From contig CAYZTR010000005.1 in NCBI GenBank assembly GCA_964481575.1, forward strand, positions 1 through 64,000: a stretch of 64,000 bases of DNA, given 5' to 3'. Shown piece by piece: positions 14,801 to 23,900 of this stretch. Origin of the DNA: UQRS01 sp964481575. Its GTDB lineage: Bacteria > Bacillota > Clostridia > Oscillospirales > Acutalibacteraceae. Every line of letters starts with the position of its first letter. The first letter of the stretch is position 1. Made by a program: the position numbers and the translations under genes. Under the pieces are notes generated by a model, which worked only from the letters and a program-made list of their open reading frames with translations, made no database searches and was not told the DNA's origin.

Positions 14801-17384
14801 CGATGGCAACCACACCGTTGGTCTCATAATAGCCATTGTGCCCGGCGGCAACCTCTGTTGCGGGATCCACCTTGGTCTTGTTCACCTGCACCGCATACGT
14901 TTTGCCGTCAGCATCCTCTCCGGACACGGTGATGGATGCGGTCGTAATACCGGTCGGCACCTTACTCCAATCCACCGAAACCAGCAAGCGCTCCTCCACC
15001 TGCACCTGACCGGTATAGGTACTCTTACCGTTGGCCGCCCCGGTTTTTTCCAGCGGAGTACCGTCGGTTTTAGTAATTACCAGCATATCATCCGCTGTAA
15101 TCTCATAGGTCTGTGCATTCAGTCCGGTGTTAAACACATCCACAAAACGCACATCCTGCGTCAGGGAATGGAACAGCAGGGGTACATCCTCATCCCCGGA
15201 ACTTTGCCCTTCACAAACAGAACCAATGCCCTCTACAGCCATATCCTGACCCAGATAGGTCACAGACGGCGCTGCTGCAATATTATTGCCCGAAATGGCC
15301 ATATACCGAATCCGGTTATAAGGATCCATAATGCCGTCCCAACGGCCGCCGGACAAGGTTTTGTTGTAATACTTCAGATCCGCCAGAATCTGGGCATAGG
15401 CATCCTCGGCCAGCTGGGCATAAGCATTAACGCTGGCAAAGCGTCCCTGGGAAAGATAGAGCTGATTCTTATACTGATAGATATTCTTTTCCAGCGTCAG
15501 AGTCAAGGCCCGTATCATATAATGCACCAGCTGATAATAGGCATCCTGATAGGCCGCAGGCAACTGTTCATAAATGGCAGTGGACTGGGCCAACGCGGCC
15601 TCCATCCGGTTGATCTGCAGCTGGGCTTCATCGCCGTAATCGGTCATGCTGTACTCGGCCACAGAAGTAATACCCAACCCCTGATACTCCGCACGCTTGG
15701 CAATACTCACATCGTAATAGGTTTTTAAAACATCGGCTACTGCCTGAGCCTGGGTATCAGTCAAAGCAAAATCCCGCTTGGCTACAGACTCCAAATAATC
15801 CGGGATAGTCGTGTCGTCATAAGCATCATGATCCCATGCCATAGAAAGGAAGAATTCCATCGGGATCTCAGCCGGCTTCAGATCACCCACGTTCAGGATC
15901 CAGCAATCATCGGAACCGGCGTTGTACGACTTGGTCATTTCCTCGTAAATCAAAGGCAACGGCGTTCCGGCAATCCAGATATAGCTGGAGGGCGCTCCCA
16001 AATAGGAAACATGATAATAGACGCCGGAAGAAGGATAGTTCGCCAGTTCTTCCGTGGAACTGACCTCCCGCACATAGCCGAAGTTGTCATCCCCCCAGAC
16101 AATAATCGTATCGGAGGGCAGCACAAGCCCGCTTTGGAAATAAGTAGCTGCTTCTTTATAAGAGCAGTAAATCTTGGGGAACACCTTTTTCTCCCCTGTC
16201 TCCTGCTCATAAATCGCCTCATATTTTTCCAGAATCGCCACCTGCGCATCTACCGCTTCCTGCACCACCTGGGTTCTGGTGCGGCCGTTCAGATCCCGGC
16301 AGTTGATGGCGCCGTCATGAACAGCACGCAGCCCGATGGTATACAGGTTATCAAACTTATAATTCCGGGCCACGGCTTCCTCCCAATAGGCGTTCATGGC
16401 TTCGGGATTGACGGTATAGTCATAGCTGGAGCTCCAGCTGTTATTGACCTTTTCCAGATTGTATTTGCCCACGTTGGCCTCACACCAGGGCGTCCACTCA
16501 GTGGCATTGTTCCGCAACAACATCTCACAGTGGGAAGTCCCCATAATAATGCCATATTCAGCGGCCTTTTCCGCATTATAGGAAACACCGGTCTCCGGAT
16601 TCAAAATTCCGTTGAAAGCCGTGGATTTCTCATGCATGGCGGGCCAGAGAGTGTTGGCCTTCAGCCGAAGCAGCAATTCAAAAATTTTGGCATAGGTATT
16701 GGCATTGGGAGTACCGGGGCTGTCAGTATCATTCTCCAGGATACGGCTCCAATAGGTAAAGCTCTCCTCATCGTTGATGAAAATACCACGGTATTGCACA
16801 TCGGGCATTTCTGTCTTCTGCACCGAAGCAGGAGACAGAACCACCTGCGTCTGACGCGCCACCGGCACATCTCCCCACCAATACCAGGGAGAAACACCGA
16901 TCTGCTCGCACAGATCATAGATGCCATAGATGGTACCGCGCATATCGCTTCCGGCAATGACCAGCGCCTGCTCAACCCCCTGCTGAGGGGATTCCACCAG
17001 TTGCAGGGTAAAGGCTTCCCACTGGCCGGAAATACCGGAAACGTCCAGCTTGCCATCCTCTACCAAACGGTCAATGACGGCACTGGAACCTAGGGTACCG
17101 ATAATCACTGCATTGGAGGACAATGCATCCTCCTGCGTCAGCAACCGAGGCTCCTTCCCGGTCACCGAAACAATATCCTGCTGCAAATCACCAGCTGCCC
17201 GGATCACCTGGGCATACTCCTGGCTACCGTCCAGGTACAGATCCGCCACAGCGGTACCATCAAACAGCACAAAGCCGTCTGCAGCAGGGACTGCCGCCGC
17301 AACAGTCCCGGTAAAAAGACTGCCGAGCAGCAGAGATAGAATCAAAAACATGGCCAGCACACGCTGAAAAGCTCGTTTTTTCAT
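11871..17384 (-). CDS. Secreted multi-domain GH115 xylan alpha-glucuronidase with dockerin
   Basis: The 1837-residue protein has a signal peptide (1-31) and a GH115 catalytic region with hallmark motifs YRGIFINDEE (198-207), WPAMHEKST (247-255), MGTSHCEMLL (281-290) and WGDDNFGYVR (430-439). GH115 enzymes remove (4-O-methyl-)glucuronic acid from xylan. After it come a GH115 C-terminal domain starting near IEAEHYSNN (about 885), further beta-sandwich carbohydrate-binding modules, FIVAR-like helical repeats (EQAIAQAEAL), a LamG/concanavalin-like domain (GLVAKYEFEGDW) and a C-terminal type I dockerin with two calcium repeats. The start at 17384 (MKKRAFQ) has AAAGGATG upstream. It is transcribed divergently from an AraC regulator. 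Confidence 0.9.
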   Translation of the reverse strand: MKKRAFQRVLAMFLILSLLLGSLFTGTVAAAVPAADGFVLFDGTAVADLYLDGSQEYAQVIRAAGDLQQDIVSVTGKEPRLLTQEDALSSNAVIIGTLGSSAVIDRLVEDGKLDVSGISGQWEAFTLQLVESPQQGVEQALVIAGSDMRGTIYGIYDLCEQIGVSPWYWWGDVPVARQTQVVLSPASVQKTEMPDVQYRGIFINDEESFTYWSRILENDTDSPGTPNANTYAKIFELLLRLKANTLWPAMHEKSTAFNGILNPETGVSYNAEKAAEYGIIMGTSHCEMLLRNNATEWTPWCEANVGKYNLEKVNNSWSSSYDYTVNPEAMNAYWEEAVARNYKFDNLYTIGLRAVHDGAINCRDLNGRTRTQVVQEAVDAQVAILEKYEAIYEQETGEKKVFPKIYCSYKEAATYFQSGLVLPSDTIIVWGDDNFGYVREVSSTEELANYPSSGVYYHVSYLGAPSSYIWIAGTPLPLIYEEMTKSYNAGSDDCWILNVGDLKPAEIPMEFFLSMAWDHDAYDDTTIPDYLESVAKRDFALTDTQAQAVADVLKTYYDVSIAKRAEYQGLGITSVAEYSMTDYGDEAQLQINRMEAALAQSTAIYEQLPAAYQDAYYQLVHYMIRALTLTLEKNIYQYKNQLYLSQGRFASVNAYAQLAEDAYAQILADLKYYNKTLSGGRWDGIMDPYNRIRYMAISGNNIAAAPSVTYLGQDMAVEGIGSVCEGQSSGDEDVPLLFHSLTQDVRFVDVFNTGLNAQTYEITADDMLVITKTDGTPLEKTGAANGKSTYTGQVQVEERLLVSVDWSKVPTGITTASITVSGEDADGKTYAVQVNKTKVDPATEVAAGHNGYYETNGVVAIEAEHYSNNVAVNGQEWKVVQGLGRGTDSMKNYPDLSGDSVKIDSPNTTNSPYLEYEVYFETTGAYRVYFYRIPTLNEGSISTTNRTSLQFDDGALVDFTGNRSVESETGNVNWRKGVLQNMEILQMSSNITVSTPGWHTVRIFKKDAATAFDRIVLENTSKTEVSSVLGAPENFTTTADYQVPGVGVPPQLSLDNITYGDAVVDRQYLYDFSASSAGAASGYSGIDNKAVSFSSKGFVWDQATFANVQAATRSISAIATRDLGIVYGSSAVGFTVNLPSPGEYLVSFAIGDRQSGGISTKNMTVKANGETLLSGLNVNAGQTVERGFILTVEEVPLHIEVSGSNWVLAALEIAPYTAPETNGGTGAFIPDGSGSINIEAEIALENSSYAWYTPGRDADSSSWSLSYGYSGAAMFSGPNKGNNFSNTNLDSNSGPKMFYQVDFAEAGAYDMWVLVRSQNDNDDSLLVSLDGGTAVSFNDSKDMGATFKWLKLGSQVQVGSAGVHTLSIWEREDGILLDKFVLTKSSGPLDKGGVMCRVGGVTQVSFEALEQAIAQAEALQKDDYVEARFAVLQAAVASAKVVPETATQAEVDAAVKAITKASNELIKKSVINADVTTGLVAKYEFEGDWSNSLNPSQVAVPAAKNNALPTLETDSQQGKVVKLNSGGSGNYSQVSFENPLYGTDIADGLTVSFLSKGIGYSDYEFILSATDGYNNFFWLSGELYLGYTGSRGWIDANKPDNLPGSSDKLKYMSNNTWDIVTVTFTDDEVVVYINGSPFLSTDDSNYTKGINYQDVTRVTDIFRWSKTIELGGHNDWWGSDNFYADDFMIYDRALTEDQVARLALDNVQDIVPVSADYTAVNDAIQQAEAVDRRQFSADSLAALDAAVANVVYHLPESSQSLVDGYAQAILHAIQNLQADLLLGDMNGDGKLSVTDVVLLRKAILAGNFDPVGDMNGDSNLSVTDVVLLRKAILNSGV
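11877..12046 (-). repeat. Dockerin-coding repeat pair (copy 1)
   Basis: Two near-identical units encoding GDMNGD...LSVTDVVLLRKAIL. Similar DNA occurs at about 20920-21095, 26185-26345, 36752-36840 and 46185-46345, making a dispersed coding repeat family in this window. Confidence 0.8.
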
Positions 17385-17468
17385 TCCATTTTCATCCTTT
17401 CTTCGGGGGTGCCGGCACGAAACTACACATTTGCCCGGACAAACCGCCATTCTTTTTTGTGTACTTTA

Positions 17469-17548
17469 ACAATAACCCATTCATTTGCGTAATGCAATTA
17501 CCGAATATTGCATTTTTTATTGCATTTTCGCGCGTGATATGGTATTCT
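17469..17548. promoter_or_regulatory. Divergent promoters sharing ATTGCAT repeats (GH115 / AraC control region)
   Basis: Three copies of TTGCAT(T) occur: AATGCAAT inverted at 17491-17498, and ATTGCATTTT at 17507-17516 and 17519-17528. The inverted copy is the -35 box (TTGCAT, 17-base spacer, TATTGT at 17469-17474) of a leftward promoter for GH115. The last copy is the -35 box (TTGCAT 17520-17525, 17-base spacer, TATTCT 17543-17548) of a rightward promoter for araC. The repeats are likely binding sites of the AraC protein itself. Confidence 0.55.
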
Positions 17549-17593
17549 CTATAAGAGAGGTGTATAAGATATGTTTAGAAGGGATGCAGGCAT

Positions 17594-18442
17594 ATGATTT
17601 CTTACCTATGTAGATATGGTGACAAAGACATCTATTTGCATCATGCAGCCGATCAGAAGCCGGATAAAACCGACTTCCCTTTACATACTCATAATTCCTG
17701 CGAGATCCTGGGTTGCATTCGCGGGAAAGGGAAATATATTGTAGAAGGCAGCGAGTACCATCTGGAACCCGGCTGCATTTTGGTAATGCGCCCCATGGAG
17801 GCCCACATGCTGCAGGTAGATCCTTCAGAACCGTACGAGCGTATCATGATCAATTTTTCCTATGACCTGATACGCTTGATTGACCCGGAGGAAAAGCTGC
17901 TTACGCTTTTTCACGACCGGCCTTTGGGGCAACACAATCTCTACCGCAGTCATGAATTCACTTCCATCAACGGCATAACATTTCTAAAGGAAATGGTAGC
18001 ACCTACAAATTCGTCTGAAGAACGGCGTTTGAATGCCATTGTCAACCTGTTTCCCCTGCTGAACACCTTGAAATCGGTTTTTGCTTGCAAAAAGATTAAC
18101 GAGGGAGAGTGGGTCAACCGGAACACGCCGCAGCTGATTATTGAATATGTGAACAATCACCTGCACGAGGCACTGTCCCTGGACATCCTCAGTGAGCATT
18201 TTTTCCTGAGCAAATCCCAAATCAGCCGCATTTTCAAAAAAGCCACCGGTTCTTCCGTCCACAATTACATTGTCATCAAACGGTTAATGCGAGCCAGAGA
18301 GTATATGATGAACGGCGAATCAGCCGGCAACGCCTGCCAGCTTTGCGGTTTTGATCACTATTCCAGCTTCTATCGTTCCTATAAAAAGCATTTTGGTATT
18401 TCTCCCACAGATTTGAAATTCACTTCGGTGTCAGATGCATAA
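17594..18442 (+). CDS. AraC-family transcriptional regulator beside the GH115 gene
   Basis: The 282-residue regulator has an N-terminal cupin sensor domain (FPLHTHNSCEILGCIRGKG near 34, and EPGCILVMRPMEAHML) and two C-terminal helix-turn-helix motifs (LDILSEHFFLSKSQISRIF and ACQLCGFDHYSSFYRSYKKH). The pattern matches sugar-responsive AraC activators. It stands divergent to the GH115 gene with a shared control region, so it most likely activates that gene when xylan-derived sugars are present. The start at 17594 follows GAAGGGATG. A strong terminator follows. Confidence 0.88.
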   Translation: MISYLCRYGDKDIYLHHAADQKPDKTDFPLHTHNSCEILGCIRGKGKYIVEGSEYHLEPGCILVMRPMEAHMLQVDPSEPYERIMINFSYDLIRLIDPEEKLLTLFHDRPLGQHNLYRSHEFTSINGITFLKEMVAPTNSSEERRLNAIVNLFPLLNTLKSVFACKKINEGEWVNRNTPQLIIEYVNNHLHEALSLDILSEHFFLSKSQISRIFKKATGSSVHNYIVIKRLMRAREYMMNGESAGNACQLCGFDHYSSFYRSYKKHFGISPTDLKFTSVSDA

Positions 18443-18470
18443 AACACCTGTACACCTTGCCAAAATACAG

Positions 18471-18544
18471 AACAGAGCATATGTAGCGACTCCGCTTCCT
18501 GTTTCTACAGGCAGGGTTCGCCGCTACATATGCTCTGTTTTTAT
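18471..18544 (+). terminator. Terminator of the first araC gene
   Basis: An 18-bp stem (AACAGAGCATATGTAGCG with CGCTACATATGCTCTGTT) around a loop of about 34 bases ends in TTTTTAT. It begins 28 bases after the araC stop. Confidence 0.85.
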
Positions 18545-18658
18545 GCCGGTAATGATCCAATAGCAAACGGGACCCGGGCGGGCCGGAGCCCTTCCAAACC
18601 AGCTACAAATTACCAGGGGACCGGAGCCGAACACCATGCTATAATACGCAGCATGGGA

Positions 18659-19891
18659 TCACACCACCTGGAATAAGTAAAATTTTAAGTAATCCGTCTC
18701 AGGCACATTCCAGAGGATAGGGTGATCCGGCCCCTGCTGCCGGGCTTCAATCTGCCGAAGTGAAACGCTGGCCGCCTGTGCCGCCTCCTGGAGCATACGC
18801 CGAAACAGATCGTCCCGCATGAAGTGTGAACAGGAACAGGTAGCCAGATAACCACCCCGGGGCAGCAGACGCATGGCCTTCAAATTAATTTCCTTATAAC
18901 CCCGGTAGGCACTCTGCACTGTTTTGCTGCTTTTGGTAAAAGCGGGGGGATCCAGAATAATAAAATCATAGTCATGGCGCTTTTCCAGCACTGCATTGGT
19001 CAGCAATTCGAACACATCTGCTGTGACAAACTCCATCCGTTCTTCCAAACCGTTCTTCCGGGCATTTTCCCGGGTACGGGCAATGGCTTCCCCGGAAATA
19101 TCTACTGCAATTACATGAGCAGCGCCGCCTCTCACAGCATTGAGAGCAAATGCGCCGGTATGGGTAAAGCAATCCAAGACCCGCCGCCCTTTGGCCAGCC
19201 TGGCCACAGCCAGACGATTATATTTTTGATCCAGAAAATAGCCGGTCTTTTGCCCATGAATATAATCCACCGTATACAGGATCCCATTTTCCGTGATTTC
19301 GGTTACACCGGACAGGTCTGCCTGCAAACCGGGACCGGAGAAAAAGCCGGTGGTTTGTGGAAGGCCCTCCTTTTCCCGGATCGCAACATCGTTGCGTTCA
19401 TAAATTGCACGAACCGATTCTCCCATCTCCTGTAAAACATCCACAAGCAGCGGAAACAAAAGCTCTTTCCGCTGCTCGATACCCAAAGATAGGGTCTGAG
19501 TCACCAGAATGTCCCCGAATTTATCCACGGTCAGGCCAGGGAAACTATCTGCTTCCCCAAAGATCAAACGGCAGGCCGCAAAATCCTCCCCCATAACCGT
19601 TTTACGGTATTCCAGGGCATACTGAAACCGCCGACGCCAAAATCCAGCATCAAACTTATCATTGGTGTTTCGGGAAAGAACCCGCACACAGATCTTGGAG
19701 TGATCGTTGACAAAGCCGGTTCCCAGATACCGCCCCTTGGCGGAAAGCACATCCACCAAATCGCCGTTCTGGTAAGCGCCAACGCGCTCGGTCACTTCCT
19801 CCCCGTACACCCAGGGGTGACCGTTTTTCAAGGCACGCTCTCCCTTGGGCGTCACCACAAAAATAGGATATTTTCGCTTTTGTTCTATCAT
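18659..19891 (-). CDS. Class I rRNA methyltransferase, RlmI-like (PUA domain)
   Basis: A 410-residue protein with an N-terminal PUA domain (HPWVYGEEV at about 24) and a Rossmann methyltransferase. Motifs are VLDCFTHTGAFALNAVRGG (SAM binding), FIILDPPAFTKSS (catalytic DPPAF) and ATCSCSHFM near the end. This layout is that of RlmI, which makes m5C1962 in 23S rRNA; related clostridial paralogues may modify other sites. It starts with ATG at 19891. The sirtuin gene lies 87 bases upstream on the same strand and could share its promoter. Confidence 0.85.
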   Translation of the reverse strand: MIEQKRKYPIFVVTPKGERALKNGHPWVYGEEVTERVGAYQNGDLVDVLSAKGRYLGTGFVNDHSKICVRVLSRNTNDKFDAGFWRRRFQYALEYRKTVMGEDFAACRLIFGEADSFPGLTVDKFGDILVTQTLSLGIEQRKELLFPLLVDVLQEMGESVRAIYERNDVAIREKEGLPQTTGFFSGPGLQADLSGVTEITENGILYTVDYIHGQKTGYFLDQKYNRLAVARLAKGRRVLDCFTHTGAFALNAVRGGAAHVIAVDISGEAIARTRENARKNGLEERMEFVTADVFELLTNAVLEKRHDYDFIILDPPAFTKSSKTVQSAYRGYKEINLKAMRLLPRGGYLATCSCSHFMRDDLFRRMLQEAAQAASVSLRQIEARQQGPDHPILWNVPETDYLKFYLFQVV

Positions 19892-19978
19892 TATACCTGT
19901 TTCCTTCCATTTACGAATCCGGCGTCTGGCCGGAATCGACCAACACGCATTATGTCGGAAGCCAAAGTCAGCATTTTG

Positions 19979-20746
19979 TCAATGGGCCGATTCTTCCGGC
20001 GCGGAGGGATGCAGCTGCTGCATAACGGTCTCCAGCACAACGCCAATCTTATCATGAAACACCAAGGTAGCACGCCCGTCATATTGTGTTTCCGACATGT
20101 TAATAATCACCAGATGATCCCCCTGAAAATAACGGACAAAGGAGGCGGCAGGGTAAACAGCAAGGGAGGTACCGCCGATAATCAGGGTATCCGCCTGGGA
20201 AATTGCTGCAACTGCTTTGGTGACTGTTTCCTCCTCCAAAGGCTCTCCATACAGCACCACATCCGGCCGGATAATACCGCCGCAACCACACTTTGGAACC
20301 GTTTCGGAGGAATGGAGGATCTCCTGTTTTCCATACTCCTTTCTACAGCGGATGCAATGATAACGCTCCGTAGTACCATGCAGCTCCAACACACTGCGGC
20401 TACCGGCTGTTTGGTGGAGATTATCCACATTCTGGGTAACAACAGCCAACAGTTTTCCCTCCCGTTCCAGCGCAGCCAAAGCTCGATGGGCCGGATTAGG
20501 CTCCGCAGAAGCCAGAAAAACATCCCTGTAAAAAGCATAAAAGACTTGCGGTTTTCGACGTAAAAAATCACCGTTGAGAATCTCCTCCGGCGGATATCCG
20601 TAATTCTGCACAGAGGCATAAATTCCGTCCTTACTGCGGTAATCCTTCAGACCGCTTTCCGTGGAAACGCCGGCGCCTCCAAAAAACACAATCTTCTTAC
20701 TATTGGCAATTATCTGGGCAAATTGCAGGATTTTTTCTGTTTGCAT
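19979..20746 (-). CDS. NAD-dependent protein deacylase (Sir2 family)
   Basis: The 255-residue sirtuin carries the NAD-binding motif FFGGAGVSTESGLKDYRSKDG split by GAG and DYRS, the TQNVDNLHQTAGS motif, the catalytic His in LELHG, and a four-cysteine zinc site (CIRC and CGCG). It removes acyl groups from protein lysines, using NAD. The start at 20746 has AGGAGT upstream, and a consensus promoter lies just before it. It may share its transcript with the rlmI-like gene downstream. Confidence 0.93.
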   Translation of the reverse strand: MQTEKILQFAQIIANSKKIVFFGGAGVSTESGLKDYRSKDGIYASVQNYGYPPEEILNGDFLRRKPQVFYAFYRDVFLASAEPNPAHRALAALEREGKLLAVVTQNVDNLHQTAGSRSVLELHGTTERYHCIRCRKEYGKQEILHSSETVPKCGCGGIIRPDVVLYGEPLEEETVTKAVAAISQADTLIIGGTSLAVYPAASFVRYFQGDHLVIINMSETQYDGRATLVFHDKIGVVLETVMQQLHPSAPEESAH

Positions 20747-20811
20747 ACCGGCACTCCTATCTGAAAAAGATTGTCACTACATTTTCGCTGGGGTAAAATG
20801 AAGCCCGATTT

Positions 20812-20840
20812 ATTATACCCTTTCATTCTCCCCTTGTCAA
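20812..20840 (-). promoter_or_regulatory. Consensus sigma-A promoter of the sirtuin gene
   Basis: The reverse strand has TTGACA (20835-20840), a 17-base spacer and TATAAT (20812-20817), directly beside the GH3 terminator. Confidence 0.8.
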
Positions 20841-20842
20841 CC

Positions 20843-20878
20843 AAAAGGAGCCTTGCATCCAACAGATGCAAGGCTCCA
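20843..20878 (-). terminator. Terminator of the GH3 gene
   Basis: A perfect 13-bp stem (GGAGCCTTGCATC / GATGCAAGGCTCC) with a 5-base loop is followed on the reverse strand by TTTTGG. It lies 41 bases after the GH3 stop. Confidence 0.8.
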
Positions 20879-20918
20879 AAATATGCAGATCTATGCAGAT
20901 CTCAATCAAACCATAATG

Positions 20919-23900
20919 TCAACTTCCTTGCAGAATGGTCTTCCGCAGCAGCACCACATCGGTGACCGAGAGACTGCCATCCTCATTCATATCACCCATG
21001 GGTACCTCCATGACAGATGTTCCCTGCAATATGGCCTTCCGCAACAGCACAACGTCAGTAACCGACAGATTGCCATCCAGGTTCATATCACCCAACAGAT
21101 AGTTGGGCGCATCTTCCACCAGTGAAACCTTATACACGCCAACCACACTGCTGTCGGTTTTCTTTTCAGCCACCAGATAGAGGATAGTAGCCGACTCTAG
21201 CTCGCCCACATTCAGAACGCCGTCCGAAACACGGGTATTAGCATCCTGGTTACCCAGGATGCTCCAGTTGAAATCGGCAGCACCGCCGTCCGAATCCACC
21301 GTGAAGGAACCGGACGTTCCGGGCAAAACCACTTCCTGCTCACCGGTAATCGTAACGGTTTCCTGGCTGGCTGGCGTCAGTTCAAACCAGTTTGCATTAC
21401 CGCCGCCGGTAAACCAGAAGGTCAGCATGGTTTCTCCGGCAGGCAGATAAATCTGAATGGTCTGGGTATCGTACCAGGCCTGCCATCCGGTAGCACCGGT
21501 TGCCTTGGTAGCCGGCATAGAGGCCTGTCGGATTCCGGTAACACTCTGGTTTCCCTGATCATCCAGCAGGATCTGACTGTCCGTATAAACATCAAAGGGC
21601 AAAGAGCCATTTGCATCTGTAACAGCGACCCGAGCCTTCAAGGTGTACAGACCAGCCTTTTCCACATTGCACAGGAAGGAAATCCACCGACCATTCCAGG
21701 TATTTGTGGTGTTATAGCCACCGTCCACATCTTCACAGGCTTCCTGGCCAATGCCACTGTATTTATAGCTGGAATCCACGAACTTGATCCGGGTGGTTTC
21801 GGTGCCGCTGACCGTACAGGTGTTCACATTCAGCGGACGCTTCATGGCGTTGGAACGCATCACCAGATTCAGAACTCTGGTAGCAGAAAGGGTGATTTCC
21901 TCCCGGGTAATTTTCCCATTGTTCAAAGCGCCCAGCAGCTCATTCATATTGCCAACCGCCATCTTCACGTCATTACCTGCCCTGATCTCCTTAGAGGGAT
22001 AGCTATCGTTATACCAGTCGGTCATAACAACGCCATCAAAACCCCATTCATCCCGGAGAATAGTGGTCAACAGCCCATAGCTTTCGGCTGTCTCCACCCC
22101 ATTGATCCGGTTGTAAGAGGACATCACGCACCAGGGATGGCTTTCCTCTACGGCAATCCGGAAGGCTTCAATATAGATTTCACGCATGGCGCGCTCGGTC
22201 ATCCGGGAATCAGACAAACCACGCTCTGTCTCCCGCTCATTGGCGGCAAAATGCTTAATGGTAACGCCAACGCCCTGGGCCTGACAGCCGCGGGTTACGG
22301 CAGCCGCCATTTTTCCTGCAATCAGGGGGTCCTCAGAATAGTATTCAAAATTCCGACCGCACAAGGGGTTTCGATGGGTATTCATCGCAGGTGCCAGCCA
22401 GACGTCTACACCCATTGCTACACACTCTTTCCCCACAGCAGTGCCCATAGCTTCCAGAAGATCCACATTCCAACTGGAAGCCAGGCAGACAGCCGTTGGG
22501 AAAGCCGTAGTCGTAACAGACCCCATGTTCAGACCCGCAGGCCCGTCGGCCGTCTCCACCGCCAGGATACCATAGGGGTTGGGAATACTGTTATCTCCGC
22601 CTATACTGCCGGTCTGACGGGGCAAATTGGAGCTGTGTCCCTGAAGAAGATTGGCCAGCTCATAATCCGACAGCTGATTCAAAAAGGCCTCCATCTTGGA
22701 GGGATCCGACACCACATCCTGGAAGGTAATACCAACAAAGGTATGGGTTGTCTCCCTGGTGTTGGCGGCATCATATTGCGCCACCGATGCAGCGGCAGCA
22801 ACCGGTGTCAAAACAATACGGTACAGGTTGCCAAAGCTACTGCAAACCACCAGCTTCAGAGTAACGCTTCCGGCTGGAAGCGTAATGGTTCCGGCGTCCA
22901 GGGTAATAAAGTTAAACCACTGGTTGCTGGAATCCTGATTATAGGGGAATTTGAAAGTGATGTCCTGATCCACCCCGTTGATGTAGCAATCAATGCCATC
23001 ATCGTGATCACTGCCATATCCGTTACAGGCTTCAAATGCCAATTGATAGGTGCCTGCCTGCGCCACATCCAATGCGTAAGACATCGTGGCATCCTTTTGA
23101 TCTAGGCCCTTAACGCTGATCTCACCGGCAGCAGGACCGGTGGTGACAGTTTCAATCCCGACCTTTTCATTGCAGCTGATAAAGCTGGCAGCGGGAATAA
23201 TGGTAGCTTCCGTACCGGAAACAGAGATCCTCTGCTCCGGCTCCACCAAATCTGAGGCGGCACCGGCCCGAACAGTAATGAAATCAATCACATCCGCCCA
23301 GTCGTTACAATTAGTCAGATAAATCTTCAGGGCGTTTGCTCCCTGGTTCAAATGGAAGGTGGTAGCGTTAGATGTTTTGAAATTCCAGGTACCGCCGGTG
23401 GAAGCAAATCCAATGCTTTCCCCAGTCTGTGGCACATCATTCACATATACTGCCACCGAATTACTCCTGGTGGAACCACTGTTGGAATAGGTCACCGTCA
23501 GGTTATAGTCCCCAGCGACAGGCGCATTGACATACCAGGTGATCCACCGGTAATCATGCTGACCGGCATCATGGTTGGGGCAATCAGAAGAAGTGTTGAT
23601 GTACAGCCCGCACTGGCTGAAATCGTCACTGTATTTGCAGGTATTAAAACTGTGTTTCTGATAGCAGTCCTCCGCTTCCAGAATCACCGGATCGGTCAAA
23701 GACAGATCGGTACCCAGGGATTCTGCGTTGGTCTCCAGGGTTTCATAGGCCACAGTACCGTTGTTGTTGACCATTTTCTGCTCCAGCAAAACAGCGGGCA
23801 AAACCTCCGTGCACTGCTGGGTGACAGTATCCTGATCCAGTGTCCAAGTACCGGCAACGGTAGCATCCCGCACAGAGTTTCCAACGTAAATCTGGTAATC

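Noticed and set aside
12366..15728. A plus-strand open frame of 1120 codons opposite the GH115 gene
   Set aside because: It is a shadow of the GH115 reading frame, rich in His, Ile and Gly as expected of reversed codons, and it has no ribosome-binding site or domain.
18633..18655. A hairpin (CCATGCT/AGCATGG) after the rlmI-like gene as its terminator
   Set aside because: It has no T run on either strand and overlaps the region just before the gene end, so it is not called.
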